NCBI GenBank assembly: GCA_965249215.1
Contig: CBDFLN010000002.1
Coordinates: forward strand, 1,116,001 to 1,180,000
Direction of reading: 5' to 3'
DNA length: 64,000 nucleotides
Origin: G963667675 sp965249215
GTDB lineage: Bacteria; Chloroflexota; Dehalococcoidia; Lucifugimonadales; UBA3495
The notes under the pieces: model-generated
What the model was told of the DNA's origin: nothing
What the model saw: only the letters and a program-made list of their open reading frames with translations
The model's database searches: none
Program-made: the position numbers and the translations under genes
Shown here: in pieces, positions 1 to 9,298 of the stretch
Numbering within the stretch: the first letter of the stretch is position 1
How the letters are laid out: every line of letters starts with the position of its first letter

Positions 1-1386
1 AAGACCACGGCCCTGGTGACCATCGGCCCGTCCCTTCACGGCAAGAGCACCCTGACCATCATGCTGGAACTGGCCAACACGGAGCTTGGCTCCCTTTTGG
101 GCCTCTCCCCAGGCCCCGACGAAGGGGTCTATCCCATGAACGACGACATAGTTTTGCTGCAACCCCTGGACTGGCCCATCCAGACCACCATCCAAGGAAA
201 GCCCGTCACCATCCCCTACGGCATCGACGGAACGGAAAACAACTTCTACGCCATGCCCTCCGGCCTGAATGCCGAAGACGACCCCATCACCTTCGAGGCT
301 GTCCGCGGGACCAAGGCGGCCCCCAATCCTCAAGAGGTCTTGGAGAACGTGCCCGTTGTCCTAAACGAAGGCAACTGGGAGCCTGACTTCTTCTCCAATC
401 CGGTGCGCAACATGAGGGTAACCCTGTCCCGCTCCCGGCTCATCGCCCGCAAGGGGACCAGAAGGGTCATCGAAGCCGTAACCGGCGTCCGGGAGACTGA
501 CCCCGTCCACGTGCCCATGCAGCACACCGACCGCGTATTCTGGCAGGCCGTGATGCGCCAAAACACCATCATCCCCCCGCTGCGGCGGGCGACGCTGAAG
601 CAGTACATCAGGATACTCATGTACGGGGAAGCCGTGCAGATGGGAGCCGCCGCCGGCGCCATAGGCAGGCCCTACGTGGAGTACTTCTCCGACCCGTTCA
701 TCATCGGGCTGGAGGACGACAACGCAAACCTGATGTTCCACGTGCTGCAGGAACTAGAACGAGGAGGCATGCCCCAGGAGTACTACGTATTCAACACCGG
801 CGGCGTGGGAGCGGACAGCAACGACGAGGCCAGCGGCCCGCTGTACAAGAAAATCCCCAGGGAGCTAACCCTGATGCTGCAGGAGGCGCTGCTCCGGGAG
901 GCGGTGAAGTTCGAGCACGACCCCATACTGGGATCGGACGTCGCTTCGGCCATCGTGGACGGCAACGGACGGGAAGTAGTGGACCTGCGGCAGGACTGGC
1001 TGCCCAGGGGCATCTACGGCGAACAAGACTACGCCAGGCGGCTGGTGGAGTTGAGCCGGAGACGTTACTACGGCCGCGACGCCCAGGACAAGGCAGGGAT
1101 TCTACGCTACACCAAGGTCGCCAACGAGATCTACGACCTGAGCGACGTTCCTGACCCCAGCAACGAACGGGAGCTGGCCTGGCTGCTGTCCTTTTGCTGG
1201 AACGTGGACCAGGCCTACAACTCGCTGCAGGAACTGTTCTCGCACCGGGAAGCGGGCAAACGCCCGGCGAGCAGCGTCATGCGGCAACTGGCGAAGATGT
1301 ACCGGGACGGGGCAGCCCAGGGCCTCAGTCTCAGCGGCGACGGGCTGGAAGCGTTGTCCGGTCTGGGGATGGGCAGGGCCGGCTGA
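1..1386 (+). CDS. Phosphoenolpyruvate carboxykinase (ATP)-like protein, 5'-truncated by window edge
   Basis: The reading frame is open from base 1, so the gene very likely starts outside the window; a GTG at 16 is only the first start-like codon inside it. About 460 residues are visible. A P-loop (GPSLHGKST) lies near the visible start and a DD pair in PMNDDIVLLQPLD follows, as in the kinase-1a/2 elements of ATP-dependent PEPCK. The C-terminal half (FNTGGVG, then FEHDPILG, WLPRGIYGEQDY) lines up by eye with the NTG and HPIFG regions of that family. PEPCK interconverts oxaloacetate and phosphoenolpyruvate in the cytoplasm. The P-loop differs from the classical GLSGTGKTT, so this may be a divergent branch with another substrate. 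The assignment is by motif only. Confidence 0.55.
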   Translation, partial: KTTALVTIGPSLHGKSTLTIMLELANTELGSLLGLSPGPDEGVYPMNDDIVLLQPLDWPIQTTIQGKPVTIPYGIDGTENNFYAMPSGLNAEDDPITFEAVRGTKAAPNPQEVLENVPVVLNEGNWEPDFFSNPVRNMRVTLSRSRLIARKGTRRVIEAVTGVRETDPVHVPMQHTDRVFWQAVMRQNTIIPPLRRATLKQYIRILMYGEAVQMGAAAGAIGRPYVEYFSDPFIIGLEDDNANLMFHVLQELERGGMPQEYYVFNTGGVGADSNDEASGPLYKKIPRELTLMLQEALLREAVKFEHDPILGSDVASAIVDGNGREVVDLRQDWLPRGIYGEQDYARRLVELSRRRYYGRDAQDKAGILRYTKVANEIYDLSDVPDPSNERELAWLLSFCWNVDQAYNSLQELFSHREAGKRPASSVMRQLAKMYRDGAAQGLSLSGDGLEALSGLGMGRAG

Positions 1387-1400
1387 AAGGTCGGGGGGCG

Positions 1401-2984
1401 TTGGCTGCGAGCAGCCTTACAAGATGCCGTCATGCCGTTCTCCCGGCGTTGTGCCTCGTTCTAGCCCTGCTCGGCGTGTTGTTCTACGGGGGGTGCAACT
1501 CCAATGCGGAACAAGCATCTACTGGCGGACTTGGCTCTACACGTGATTACTTCGGTGTGGCCTCGTTGGAGGAGACAATAGCGGGGGCGGATGTCATCGC
1601 CCGGGTAGAGTTGCGCTCGGTGACTGCGGTGGCGGAGCGTCGCTCCGGGGAGACAGACTACGTCGGTGCCCTGGACTACCGATTCCGGGTGTTGGAATAC
1701 TTGCGGGGGAGCGGCGGCAGCGAGCTTGTGGGGGTGGTCTATGACAGTGGCGAATCGTTTAGCAGCAGCCAGAGCGCCATTACGCGGGCCAACGCCCTTA
1801 AGGACAGGCGGGACACGCAGTGGGATAGTAGGGAAGCCATAATCTTATTAGAAGACGCCCATCCAGCACTGCCGAGCAGCAGCCAGGCAGACCGGTATCG
1901 GATGGGGGCAGTATCCTACCACAAGGAGCATGAAGACTACTACACCATAGCCAGCCGATGGGGAAAGCGATGGCTGCCTGCGGCGTCGGCTGCGGGGTCG
2001 TCGAGGGCTAGGGCGCCATCATCGGGCAGCAAGGCGCAGCTCTTTCTGCTGGATGTCCCAGCGTCAGCAACCTCCGGCAGAGCGTCAGGCCGCTCCGCCG
2101 CTTCTGCACCGACCATCACGCTGGGCGATATGAAGGCCAAGGTCGCATCGAACGATGCGGCAATCGCCGCAGGCGGCGGTTCTGAGGCGTACAAGGACTG
2201 CCTCTACCTAAAGCGCCAGTGGGAGCGCGAAGTCCAATACATAAAGGAGCAGTACGCCCCGTTCGACCCAGGCCGGGATTACTACTACATCCGCTATGAT
2301 GAGGCAATAGCCTCGGGTCTCGCATCGGAGACGTTGGCTCACACATCAGTACATGCAGATGTTTTTCTGCAAGAGTACGGGAACACACCCCTCGCTGGCA
2401 ACTGGGGCGAGTTTCGGATCGTGGGCCGAGACCAAGACTTGTTCAACTCTAGATGGCCGGGGGTAGCGAAAACGGTGCGCCCTCTGCCAGAAGGTACGTA
2501 CAAGTTCTACTGGGCCTACCGTCCGCCAGAATATATTATCTGCGACGCGCACCCCCAGGACGAGTTGGAGAGACTGGAGGTGCTCGTCACCGTCACCGCT
2601 CCCACCGGGACGGTGCACGAGGCGTACTTCGACCCGGTAGCCATCGGTTCCGGCGTGGGCGCCGACGCATCCAACGGCGTCTTGGAACCCACGTCTTTTA
2701 CGTCCGACTCAGTGAACACGGCCCTTCAATCTTTGAAATGGGAAAACGGCTCGGTGACTCTGACGCTCAGTTCCCCGGTGTCCCTGTCGGGCCACTTCCT
2801 GGACTTCATAGCCCTGGACGGGACGGTAACGTTCTCCCTGGACGGGGGCGCGGCCACGGTTTCCGGTAAAACGTTGACCTGGAGCGTCGCGACCCAGCCC
2901 TGGCAGGCCGGTGATAAGCTCATGCTGCGCTTGCGCCAGACAGGGGCAGGTACACCCACGCCGACAGCGACTTCGGGGCCCTAG
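1401..2984 (+). CDS. Large secreted lipoprotein of unknown function
   Basis: I do not recognise this family. The frame is open upstream into the preceding gene, but a TTG at 1401 fits best: AAAGG lies about ten bases before it, and it gives a short basic N-terminus, a hydrophobic stretch (ALCLVLALLGVLFY) and a lipobox ending GGC. The mature protein of about 500 residues would be anchored outside the membrane. It has low-complexity Ser/Ala runs in the middle. The last 90 residues look beta-rich (LTLSSPVSLSGHFLDFIALDG) and end in a Thr/Pro tail. It starts 14 bases after the upstream gene on the same strand, so co-transcription is possible. Confidence 0.6.
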   Translation: MAASSLTRCRHAVLPALCLVLALLGVLFYGGCNSNAEQASTGGLGSTRDYFGVASLEETIAGADVIARVELRSVTAVAERRSGETDYVGALDYRFRVLEYLRGSGGSELVGVVYDSGESFSSSQSAITRANALKDRRDTQWDSREAIILLEDAHPALPSSSQADRYRMGAVSYHKEHEDYYTIASRWGKRWLPAASAAGSSRARAPSSGSKAQLFLLDVPASATSGRASGRSAASAPTITLGDMKAKVASNDAAIAAGGGSEAYKDCLYLKRQWEREVQYIKEQYAPFDPGRDYYYIRYDEAIASGLASETLAHTSVHADVFLQEYGNTPLAGNWGEFRIVGRDQDLFNSRWPGVAKTVRPLPEGTYKFYWAYRPPEYIICDAHPQDELERLEVLVTVTAPTGTVHEAYFDPVAIGSGVGADASNGVLEPTSFTSDSVNTALQSLKWENGSVTLTLSSPVSLSGHFLDFIALDGTVTFSLDGGAATVSGKTLTWSVATQPWQAGDKLMLRLRQTGAGTPTPTATSGP

Positions 2985-3107
2985 TTTGGGCGGCGATGGA
3001 TTGGCGGCGTTGCACGCCAGAGTGGCCATTAAGGGGAGGGACGTGGGCCCGCCCGTTTCCTTCGAGAACCTCAGGGCGAACTGGTTATGGGGTCGGCGGC
3101 GTCAGGG

Positions 3108-4742
3108 CTACCGGAGGATAAACCCCTCATAGCCGCTGGCGGCTACCTCGGCGCGCTTGGCCCTCATGCCGGGGGCCGTGAAGGGGCTGGCGAGATAGAC
3201 CCGCGGCTTGCCGGGGATGTTTCCGCCCACGTACCAGGAATCGGCCATGGTCCGCAGCGACTTGGCTCCCGCCTCGTTGACCAACTTGACCCACTCATCT
3301 TCGGCCTCGGGGTCGGCAGCAATGGACTTGACGTTGTGCTCCCGCAGGTAAGATACGCAGCCGGTAAGCCATTCGATCAGCGGCTCGACGGCCCTGGTGA
3401 AGTTGCCGGCCCCGCCCCCGTTGAGGAGAAACAGGTTGGGGAAGCCGGCGCTTTGAACGGTGAGATAGGTGCGCTGGCCCTGGGCATACTTGTCCTTCAA
3501 CGCCCTGCCGCCTTCGCCGTAGATGTCTATCCTGAGCAGCGAGCCGGTGATGGCGTCGTATCCCGTGGCGAAGACGATGACGTCGAACTCGTACTCGGCG
3601 TCCGTGGTCTTGATGCCCTTGGGCGTGATGCGCTCGATGGGCGCCTCCAGCACGTCGACCAGCAAGACATTGTCCTGGTTGAATACTTCGTAGTAGCCGC
3701 TCTCGCAGGGGGGCCGCTTCCCACCGAAGGGATGGCTCTTGGGCACCAGTTTCTCCGCCACTGCCGGGTCGTTCACCCGCTCCCGGATCTTGTTGCGGAA
3801 GAACTCGGAATATTCGTCGTTAGCCTTGCCGGGGACCATGACGTCGTAGAAATTGGCCAGGAATTTCCCGAAACCGCCCTTGCCCCACAGCCTCTCGTGC
3901 TGGGCCAACCGTTCTTCCGGGGAGACGTCGAAGGCCGACCGGGGATCGAACTTGTGGATAAAGGCTCCGGCCGTTTCCAGGCACTTGTTGAAGATTTCCG
4001 GGTAGCTCGCCTTTATCTGCTGCTGCTCCTCAGGGCTGACAGGCCGGTTACGCAGGGGAGAACAGTAGTTGGGGGTGCGCTGGAAGACGGTCAGGTGGGC
4101 GACCTCTTTGGAGATGGCCGGGATAAGCTGGACGGCGGTGGCGCCCGTTCCCACCACGCCCACCCGCTTGCCGGCCAGGTCGATGCCTTCCTGCGGCCAG
4201 CTGCCGGTGTGACACCACTTGCCCTGGAAGCTGTCGATACCCTCGAAGTCGGGCAGGTACCGCGCTGACAGGATGCCAACCGCGGCTATGAGGAATTGGG
4301 CCTCAGCCTGCAGGCCGTTTTCGGTTTGAACTCGCCAGCGGCAGGTGTCCTCGTTGTAGACGGCGGCGGAAACCCTGGAGTTGAGCTGGATGTGCGGGCG
4401 CAGGTTAAACTTGTCGGCCACAAAGTTGAAGTAACGCTCGTTGTCGGGCTGGGGGGAATAATGCTCGTTCCAGTCCCACTCCTGGAGAAGCTCTTCAGAG
4501 AAAGAATATCCGTAGGTGTAGCTCTCTGAGTCGAACCTGGCCCCGGGGTACCGGTTCCAGTACCAGGTGCCGCCGACCCCGCCGGCGTCGTCGAAAGCCC
4601 GGACAGAGAACCCGGCCTGTAGCAGGCAATGCAACTGGTACAGGCCCGTGATGCCGGCGCCGATGATGATTGCGTCAAACCGCTCGACCTGTCGGTCCGG
4701 GTCTGTTTCGGCTGCCGTCAATTGCTCTAGAGAATCCGCCAT
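3108..4742 (-). CDS. Baeyer-Villiger flavin monooxygenase
   Basis: 544 residues, the usual size for type I Baeyer-Villiger monooxygenases, which use FAD, NADPH and O2 to turn ketones into esters or lactones. The first Rossmann motif GAGITG is at residues 28-33, followed by GGVGGTWYWNRYPGARFD. The family fingerprint FxGxxxHxxxW reads FQGKWCHTGSWP at 172-183. The NADPH-binding motif GTGATA is at 198-203, and a late VFATGYD motif closes the FAD domain. The ATG at 4742 begins a normal N-terminus. It could convert cyclic or aromatic ketones; the substrate cannot be read from sequence. It lies divergent from the lipoprotein gene and near a cyclase-family hydrolase that could act on ring-opened products. 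Confidence 0.93.
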   Translation of the reverse strand: MADSLEQLTAAETDPDRQVERFDAIIIGAGITGLYQLHCLLQAGFSVRAFDDAGGVGGTWYWNRYPGARFDSESYTYGYSFSEELLQEWDWNEHYSPQPDNERYFNFVADKFNLRPHIQLNSRVSAAVYNEDTCRWRVQTENGLQAEAQFLIAAVGILSARYLPDFEGIDSFQGKWCHTGSWPQEGIDLAGKRVGVVGTGATAVQLIPAISKEVAHLTVFQRTPNYCSPLRNRPVSPEEQQQIKASYPEIFNKCLETAGAFIHKFDPRSAFDVSPEERLAQHERLWGKGGFGKFLANFYDVMVPGKANDEYSEFFRNKIRERVNDPAVAEKLVPKSHPFGGKRPPCESGYYEVFNQDNVLLVDVLEAPIERITPKGIKTTDAEYEFDVIVFATGYDAITGSLLRIDIYGEGGRALKDKYAQGQRTYLTVQSAGFPNLFLLNGGGAGNFTRAVEPLIEWLTGCVSYLREHNVKSIAADPEAEDEWVKLVNEAGAKSLRTMADSWYVGGNIPGKPRVYLASPFTAPGMRAKRAEVAASGYEGFILR

Positions 4743-5071
4743 GCCCTTCCTCCGGAAAATCCCCTCATCCTGCCCTCGCGTGAGGGCTTAATCCCGTGCA
4801 TCATTCGCCAACATTTTAACCCGGCTGCGACGCCTATCCAAGTGTTACCTATGTCCTTGGTTTAACTGTAACCTATGTTCCCGGTTGCACAATGAGGGGG
4901 ATTGCACTTGTCACCCTCACCTCAATCCTCTCCCGTCAAGGGAGAGGAGGCAATAGGAACCCCCTATCAGGACACAGGATAATCCGATCCTGGGGCCAGA
5001 CAGCTAGCGTCAGCGCCGGCGCTGCAAGCCGGACAAACTGCAACGCCGGGCTGGAAGGTGGGGACGAGAAT
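4743..5071. other. Intergenic stretch with one copy of a 60-bp dispersed repeat
   Basis: No gene is visible. Bases 4891-4950 match 20272-20331 almost base for base. The repeat contains a short hairpin (CCTCTCCC, short loop, GGGAGAGG). Related CCCTCACC/GGGAGAGG hairpins follow other genes in the window, for example near 12340 and 47390, and may act as terminators. Confidence 0.6.
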
Positions 5072-5989
5072 CTACAAGACCGCCACCGGGTTGACCGGGG
5101 AACCGGTGCCGCCGACCACTATCAGGGGATTGACGGTGAGCAGGAACTCGTAGCGGCCCTCCTCGGCGCAGGCCTCGGCCAGGGGCTGGAGCAGGGCATT
5201 GTCCAGTAGCGCGATGCCGTAGGCGGCGATTGAGCTATGCACCGACGTGGCCATGTCGTAGCCTTCGCCGATGAAGTCCGCCATATCCCACACCAGCAAA
5301 GAGCAGTCCACTTCCCGGATAAAAGTGAGACACGAAGAGTGGAGGCCGGGGCGGGCCGCGCGGTCGCTGCCCCAGGCAGGATTGCCGTCCCGGTCCCAGT
5401 CTTCGCGGCCGCTGTAGACCACCAGCGCGTCCCCAGGTTCCAGGGTCACGCCTTGGGCTTTGGCGATGTCCTCCAACTCCCAGCCGTGGACCGGAGTGTC
5501 CATGGTGACGTAGGGCTCGCCGCGGTGCTTGGGAACGTCCAGCAGGACGCCCCGGGTGATGATCCCGTCTTTCCAGTGATGGATCGAACCCCACGAAGCG
5601 CCGCTCATGTTAACGGCGTCGCCGGGCTCACGGCCGTTCCACATGCCGTCCGCCGTCCAGACGTGGCACAGGGCGTCGATGTGCGTGGTCGCGGCGCCGT
5701 GATAAGAGATGCCGTAGTAGTCCCCATAGAAGCCCGCCTGTTCTCCCATGGGCAGGTGCCTCATGTAGTGCAGGGCCGGGTAGGGGTTATTGGGGGCGGG
5801 GGTCTTGGGGTACTCGCGGCTTAGGGACACGGCGCGGCCCGACTTGACCGCTTTGGCCGCCGCGAGCCTTTTCTCAGGGGTGACCATGTTTACCGTGCCG
5901 AGCTGGTCGTCGTCGCCCCAGCGGCCCCAGTTGCGGTGCTGTCTCAGATAGGCCAGGACCTCGTCGTTGGTGGGGACTTGTCGTTCCAT
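5072..5989 (-). CDS. Cyclase-family metal-dependent hydrolase (kynurenine formamidase-like)
   Basis: 305 residues of the PF04199 cyclase type, a metal-dependent amide or lactone hydrolase family that includes bacterial kynurenine formamidase. The metal-binding signature appears as HGAATTHIDALCHVW, placing His97, His103, Asp105 and His109. The protein is longer at the N-terminus than KynB (about 210 residues) and resembles the 300-residue branch common in degradative clusters. Its start ATG at 5989 is preceded on its own strand by a purine-rich AAGGAGAA. Substrate unknown. Its neighbours, a Baeyer-Villiger monooxygenase and two carboxymuconolactone-decarboxylase-like proteins, suggest cyclic-compound breakdown, which is inference. 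Confidence 0.88.
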   Translation of the reverse strand: MERQVPTNDEVLAYLRQHRNWGRWGDDDQLGTVNMVTPEKRLAAAKAVKSGRAVSLSREYPKTPAPNNPYPALHYMRHLPMGEQAGFYGDYYGISYHGAATTHIDALCHVWTADGMWNGREPGDAVNMSGASWGSIHHWKDGIITRGVLLDVPKHRGEPYVTMDTPVHGWELEDIAKAQGVTLEPGDALVVYSGREDWDRDGNPAWGSDRAARPGLHSSCLTFIREVDCSLLVWDMADFIGEGYDMATSVHSSIAAYGIALLDNALLQPLAEACAEEGRYEFLLTVNPLIVVGGTGSPVNPVAVL

Positions 5990-6336
5990 ACGTTCTCCTT
6001 TGTCCCGGATGCCCGGGGTACTGGGATTACTCTGTTGGGGAGATTTGTTTCACTTGTTAAATCCCCCTCCCCCTCACCCTCTCCCGCGCCAGGGAGACCT
6101 TTGCGGCTCGGGTTGTCCGTTCGCCCTTCGATTTCCCTCAGGACGAACGGACAACCGGGGCCGCGCGGTAGCCTTCTTGCTAGGGAATGACGGTTGTGCA
6201 ACGTTCTCCTTGGTCGTAGACACATGCGAGCCTTAGACTCCCGTTTTCACGGGAGTAACGGTGGGGTGGGCGTCTATGCACGGTGAGGCTGTCGTCGATG
6301 GAACACCCCTGGTCCAATGGGAGAGAATTTTGCCGA
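5990..6336. other. Intergenic region holding a long hairpin repeat
   Basis: No coding region is supported. The stretch carries a pyrimidine-rich CCCTCACCCTCTCCC block and then the perfect 13-bp-arm hairpin listed separately at 6111-6156. Several overlapping open frames here are antisense shadows of that repeat. Confidence 0.5.
6111..6156. repeat. Hairpin repeat, inverted copy of the one at 33906-33951
   Basis: Perfect 13-bp arms GGTTGTCCGTTCG (6111-6123) and CGAACGGACAACC (6144-6156) enclose a 20-base loop. The same structure occurs at 33906-33951 in the opposite orientation, with an identical loop sequence and arms differing at one compensated base pair. Conserved loop plus covarying arms argue for a small dispersed element rather than a chance palindrome. 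Confidence 0.85.
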
Positions 6337-6894
6337 TTAGACCGGGAGCAGCGTCTCCGTCCTGTCTGGGGGCAAGTCGGTATCGAAGGTGTTGATGCAG
6401 AACGCCAGCATGCTGTACTGCCCCAATACCAGGGCAAGCTCGACGACGCCTTGCTGACCAAATTGCTCTAAGGCTGTCTGGAATGCGCCCCGGCTCACCT
6501 TGTGGGTGCGGAAGAACTCCCTGCCCATGTACACCACAGCCGCCTCATCGGGAGCCATGGCGGGCAACTCTCTTTTGTCGCGGAGAGCATCCACCAGGCC
6601 GACGGGCACGCCGGCGTTGCGGGCCGAGGCTACGTGGGAGTTCCAGATGTGCTGGCAGTCCATCTCCCTGGCGGCGACCAGCATGGCCAACTCCTGGACT
6701 TTCAATGGGAGGCACCCGTCACTGCGAAGATAGTCGTTAAGGGCAAAGGTCAACTTGTGGGCCTGGGGGACGTGAATGGTCACCGACGGCGGGCCGTACC
6801 TGGGCGTCTCGCCCACGCGCTGGACTATTTCATCGAAGGCGTCCTGCTGTCCCTGGGGAACAGTGTCTCTGGTAGCCATTGGCAACCTTGCCAC
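6337..6894 (-). CDS. Carboxymuconolactone decarboxylase (CMD/AhpD-like) family protein
   Basis: 185 residues, all alpha-helical family fold. The core motif reads LAMLVAAREMDCQHIWNSH, with Cys80, His82 and His87 where AhpD-like proteins have a CxxC-H or C-x-H arrangement. Only one Cys is present, so a thiol peroxidase role like AhpD is unlikely; the decarboxylase or isomerase-like branch is more probable. Start ATG at 6894. A paralog of exactly the same length lies just upstream on the same strand (7031-7588). The actual substrate is unknown. Confidence 0.88.
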   Translation of the reverse strand: MARLPMATRDTVPQGQQDAFDEIVQRVGETPRYGPPSVTIHVPQAHKLTFALNDYLRSDGCLPLKVQELAMLVAAREMDCQHIWNSHVASARNAGVPVGLVDALRDKRELPAMAPDEAAVVYMGREFFRTHKVSRGAFQTALEQFGQQGVVELALVLGQYSMLAFCINTFDTDLPPDRTETLLPV

Positions 6895-7030
6895 GTTTTT
6901 CCTCCTCTTGTTTTGGAATCCGGATAACAGAAGTACGGTCGGATAACCGCTTGCCCGCGTCCATGGCGGAGCAAAGGGCGTTCGGTCTCGTTCGCCTGCC
7001 CAAGTTCATCTCCTCGGGCCGACTCGACAG

Positions 7031-7588
7031 CTAAACCGGCAGCAGGGGCTCGGTCCTGTCCGCGACCAAGTCTGTATCGAAGGCGTTGACGGCGAAGGAG
7101 AACAGGGCGTAGCTACCCATGGTCATGACAATCTCCACCGCTCCGCGCTCGCCGTATTGCTCCAAAGCGCTCTGGAAGGCGCCCCGGCTAACCTTGTGGG
7201 TCCTGAAGAACTCCTGCCCCAGGTACACGACGGCCGCCTCATCTGGGGCCATGGCCGGCAGAGGGCGCCGGTCCCGGAGGGCGTCAACCAGCTCGTCGGG
7301 CACACCGTTGTTTCTGGCCAGGGGGGCGTGAGCGTTCCAGATGTGCTGGCAGTCCAGTTCGCGGGCTGTAACCAGAATGGCCAACTCCCTGGTCTTCATG
7401 GAGAGCGACGACTCGAAGCGGAGGTAATTGCTGAGCCCGGCGACCCACTTTTGGGCCTCGGGCACGTATATCATCGCCGCCTCGGGGCCGGACCGGGGCA
7501 CTCTGCCCATCCGCGCTACGATCTCGTCGAAGGTGTCCCTCTGCTCCTCGGGGATGCTGTCCCTGGTGGGAACCGGCAATCTGGCCAC
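7031..7588 (-). CDS. Carboxymuconolactone decarboxylase (CMD/AhpD-like) family protein, paralog
   Basis: 185 residues and clearly homologous to the gene at 6337-6894 over its whole length: shared MARLP start, the DCQHIWN core (here ILVTARELDCQHIWNAH), APDEAAVVY and the FFRTHKVSRGAFQ segment, and a matching D-RTE-LLPV C-terminus. The pair looks like a tandem duplication. CMD proteins typically form hexamers or trimers; two different subunits could assemble together or act on related substrates, which is inference. The start ATG at 7588 is preceded by GAGGAGGACG on its own strand, a good ribosome-binding site. Confidence 0.88.
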   Translation of the reverse strand: MARLPVPTRDSIPEEQRDTFDEIVARMGRVPRSGPEAAMIYVPEAQKWVAGLSNYLRFESSLSMKTRELAILVTARELDCQHIWNAHAPLARNNGVPDELVDALRDRRPLPAMAPDEAAVVYLGQEFFRTHKVSRGAFQSALEQYGERGAVEIVMTMGSYALFSFAVNAFDTDLVADRTEPLLPV

Positions 7589-7891
7589 GTCGTCCTCCTC
7601 TCTAGCTGAAGCAAGTTAAGGATTGGCCCGGCTGCGACTGTCCAGATTCCCGCCTGCGCGGGAATGACGGGTATTGGACGGGGATGACGGGCGAGGCACA
7701 TCCGGGCGACCTTAAATTACCCGCCGCTGTCTGCATTGTCAATTCGGAGCCAAGGCCAGGGCTGACCTGCCGGCCCCCGACTGGATATCCCGGCGACGGC
7801 GCCAGGTGCTACAATGCGCCAAGCGCGGCCCCGTGCCCGAGGCTTTAGTCAAGCACGGCTACCAGAAGGCTGAAATTCGAAGAGGTGTGCG
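7589..7891. other. Intergenic region with a GC-rich dispersed hairpin
   Basis: Bases 7646-7665 form ATTCCCGC-ctgc-GCGGGAAT, a short palindrome of a type widely dispersed in bacterial genomes (its flanks read IPAQAGI in one frame). Nothing else is supported. The stretch separates two divergently oriented gene groups, so promoters for both probably lie here, but I see no convincing -35/-10 pair. Confidence 0.5.
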
Positions 7892-8509
7892 ATGGAGACC
7901 GATCTGTCAGTGTCCAGTCTGCAATCCGGTTTCGTGGTGGCCGTAATCATTGGAGCGGTGTTGCTGGCCAACCACTTGGGTGGCAGCGCGGGGTTAATGC
8001 GCAAAATAGCCCAAGTGGCCCTTGGCCTTGCGCTAATGATGCTGGTGTTCACCGCCACCACGGTCTTCCACGGAGGCCCTTCAGTTCCTCCAGAAGAGCT
8101 CGCGGTAATGTTCGACTCGGATATCGAATTCTTGGCGGCCGCTGGGGACTCCGCCGGACGCAACGCCGACGTGGGCACCATACACATCGGGCTGGGCATC
8201 ATTTTCGTCGCCTTAGGTGTGGTGCTTTACCGCAAGCTGGGGGCGATTACGCCGGGATTGATGCTTGGAGGCCTCCTGCTTATCCTGTTGGTCAATCCCG
8301 ACAGCGGCAGCCAGCAGAGCAATCCGCTGTACGGTTTGTACAGCTTGCTGGGCTCGGCCTTTCCAGGGAGTCTGGGCGACGCAGGCACTGCGCGAGAGAT
8401 AGCGCGGTTCGCGGTGCTGGCGGTGGGCACCCTGCTGCTGGCGGGTCTACTGTGCTGCTGGGGCCGCGCTAGCGACCCCAACGATGGTGAGGCAAGTCAA
8501 GAAGAATAG
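7892..8509 (+). CDS. Multi-pass membrane protein of unknown function
   Basis: 205 residues. Hydrophobic segments are visible at about 12-26, 36-55, 98-112, 118-136 and 170-187, which would give four or five transmembrane helices. A polar loop of about 40 residues (DSDIEFLAAAGDSAGRN) lies between the second and third. There are no recognisable catalytic motifs. The 3' end overlaps the next gene by 26 bases if that gene starts at 8484. The family is not one I recognise. Confidence 0.6.
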   Translation: METDLSVSSLQSGFVVAVIIGAVLLANHLGGSAGLMRKIAQVALGLALMMLVFTATTVFHGGPSVPPEELAVMFDSDIEFLAAAGDSAGRNADVGTIHIGLGIIFVALGVVLYRKLGAITPGLMLGGLLLILLVNPDSGSQQSNPLYGLYSLLGSAFPGSLGDAGTAREIARFAVLAVGTLLLAGLLCCWGRASDPNDGEASQEE

Positions 8510-9233
8510 GCGACAGCCTTTGGACACGTCGAACATAAAAGCCCTGATTTTCGACGTGTTCGGGACTGTCGTCGACTGGCGGACCTCTGTTATCCGGGAG
8601 GCGGCCCGGTTCGGTAAGGAGCATGGGCTGGACCGGGACTGGGAGGCTTTCGCCGTCGCCTGGCGGGGGAAATACAGGCCCTACATGGACAAGGTGCGTT
8701 CCGGGGAGCTGCCCTGGACCAACCTGGACCGGCTGCACCGGATGGCCTTGGATGAACTGCTGGACGAGTTCGACATCCGGTCCATTAGCGAAGAAGCTAA
8801 GGACGAGCTAAACCTGGCCTGGCATCGGCTGGACCCCTGGCCCGATGCGGTCCCCGGCCTGTACCGCCTGAAGCGCCGGTTCATAGTCGCTCCCATGTCC
8901 AACGGCAACGTGGCGCTGATGACCAACATGGCCAAGTATGCCGGGCTGCCCTGGGACTGCATCCTGGGGGCGGAGTTGGCCCGGCACTACAAGCCGGACC
9001 CCGAAAGCTACCTGAGCGCGGTGGAGCTTTTGATGCTGTGCCCCGAGCAGGTGATGATGGTTGCCGCACACCAGGGAGACCTGCTGGCGGCGCAAAAGGC
9101 GGGACTGCGGTCGGCCTTCGTCCCTCGCCCCATGGAAGCCGGACCCAACAACCGCCCCGACCCTACTCCCGACCCGTCGTTCGACGTGGTGGCCAACGAC
9201 TTCGTGGACTTGGCGGACCGTCTGGGGTCTTGA
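8484..9233 (+). CDS. Haloacid dehalogenase type II-like HAD hydrolase
   Basis: 249 residues with the order of HAD motifs seen in L-2-haloacid dehalogenases. Motif I is FDVFGTVVDW with nucleophile Asp24. Motif II is within APMSNGN. Motif III is the Lys in HYKPDPESY. Motif IV is the MMVAAHQGDLLAAQKAGL segment. Type II haloacid dehalogenases remove halide from 2-haloalkanoates through an aspartyl ester; some relatives are phosphatases. The start at 8484 overlaps the preceding membrane-protein gene; a TTG at 8520 (LDTSN) is an alternative that would remove the overlap. The family is sure, the substrate is not. Confidence 0.88.
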   Translation: MVRQVKKNRRQPLDTSNIKALIFDVFGTVVDWRTSVIREAARFGKEHGLDRDWEAFAVAWRGKYRPYMDKVRSGELPWTNLDRLHRMALDELLDEFDIRSISEEAKDELNLAWHRLDPWPDAVPGLYRLKRRFIVAPMSNGNVALMTNMAKYAGLPWDCILGAELARHYKPDPESYLSAVELLMLCPEQVMMVAAHQGDLLAAQKAGLRSAFVPRPMEAGPNNRPDPTPDPSFDVVANDFVDLADRLGS

Positions 9234-9298
9234 CCCGCGAGCTTGCCCGTTATGTCAACCCAAAGGCCCTGCCGGGCCCGGCCCCTACAGGCAACGTA

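Noticed and set aside
3087..4268. 393-residue plus-strand frame opposite the Baeyer-Villiger monooxygenase
   Set aside because: Antisense shadow of a gene with complete family motifs.
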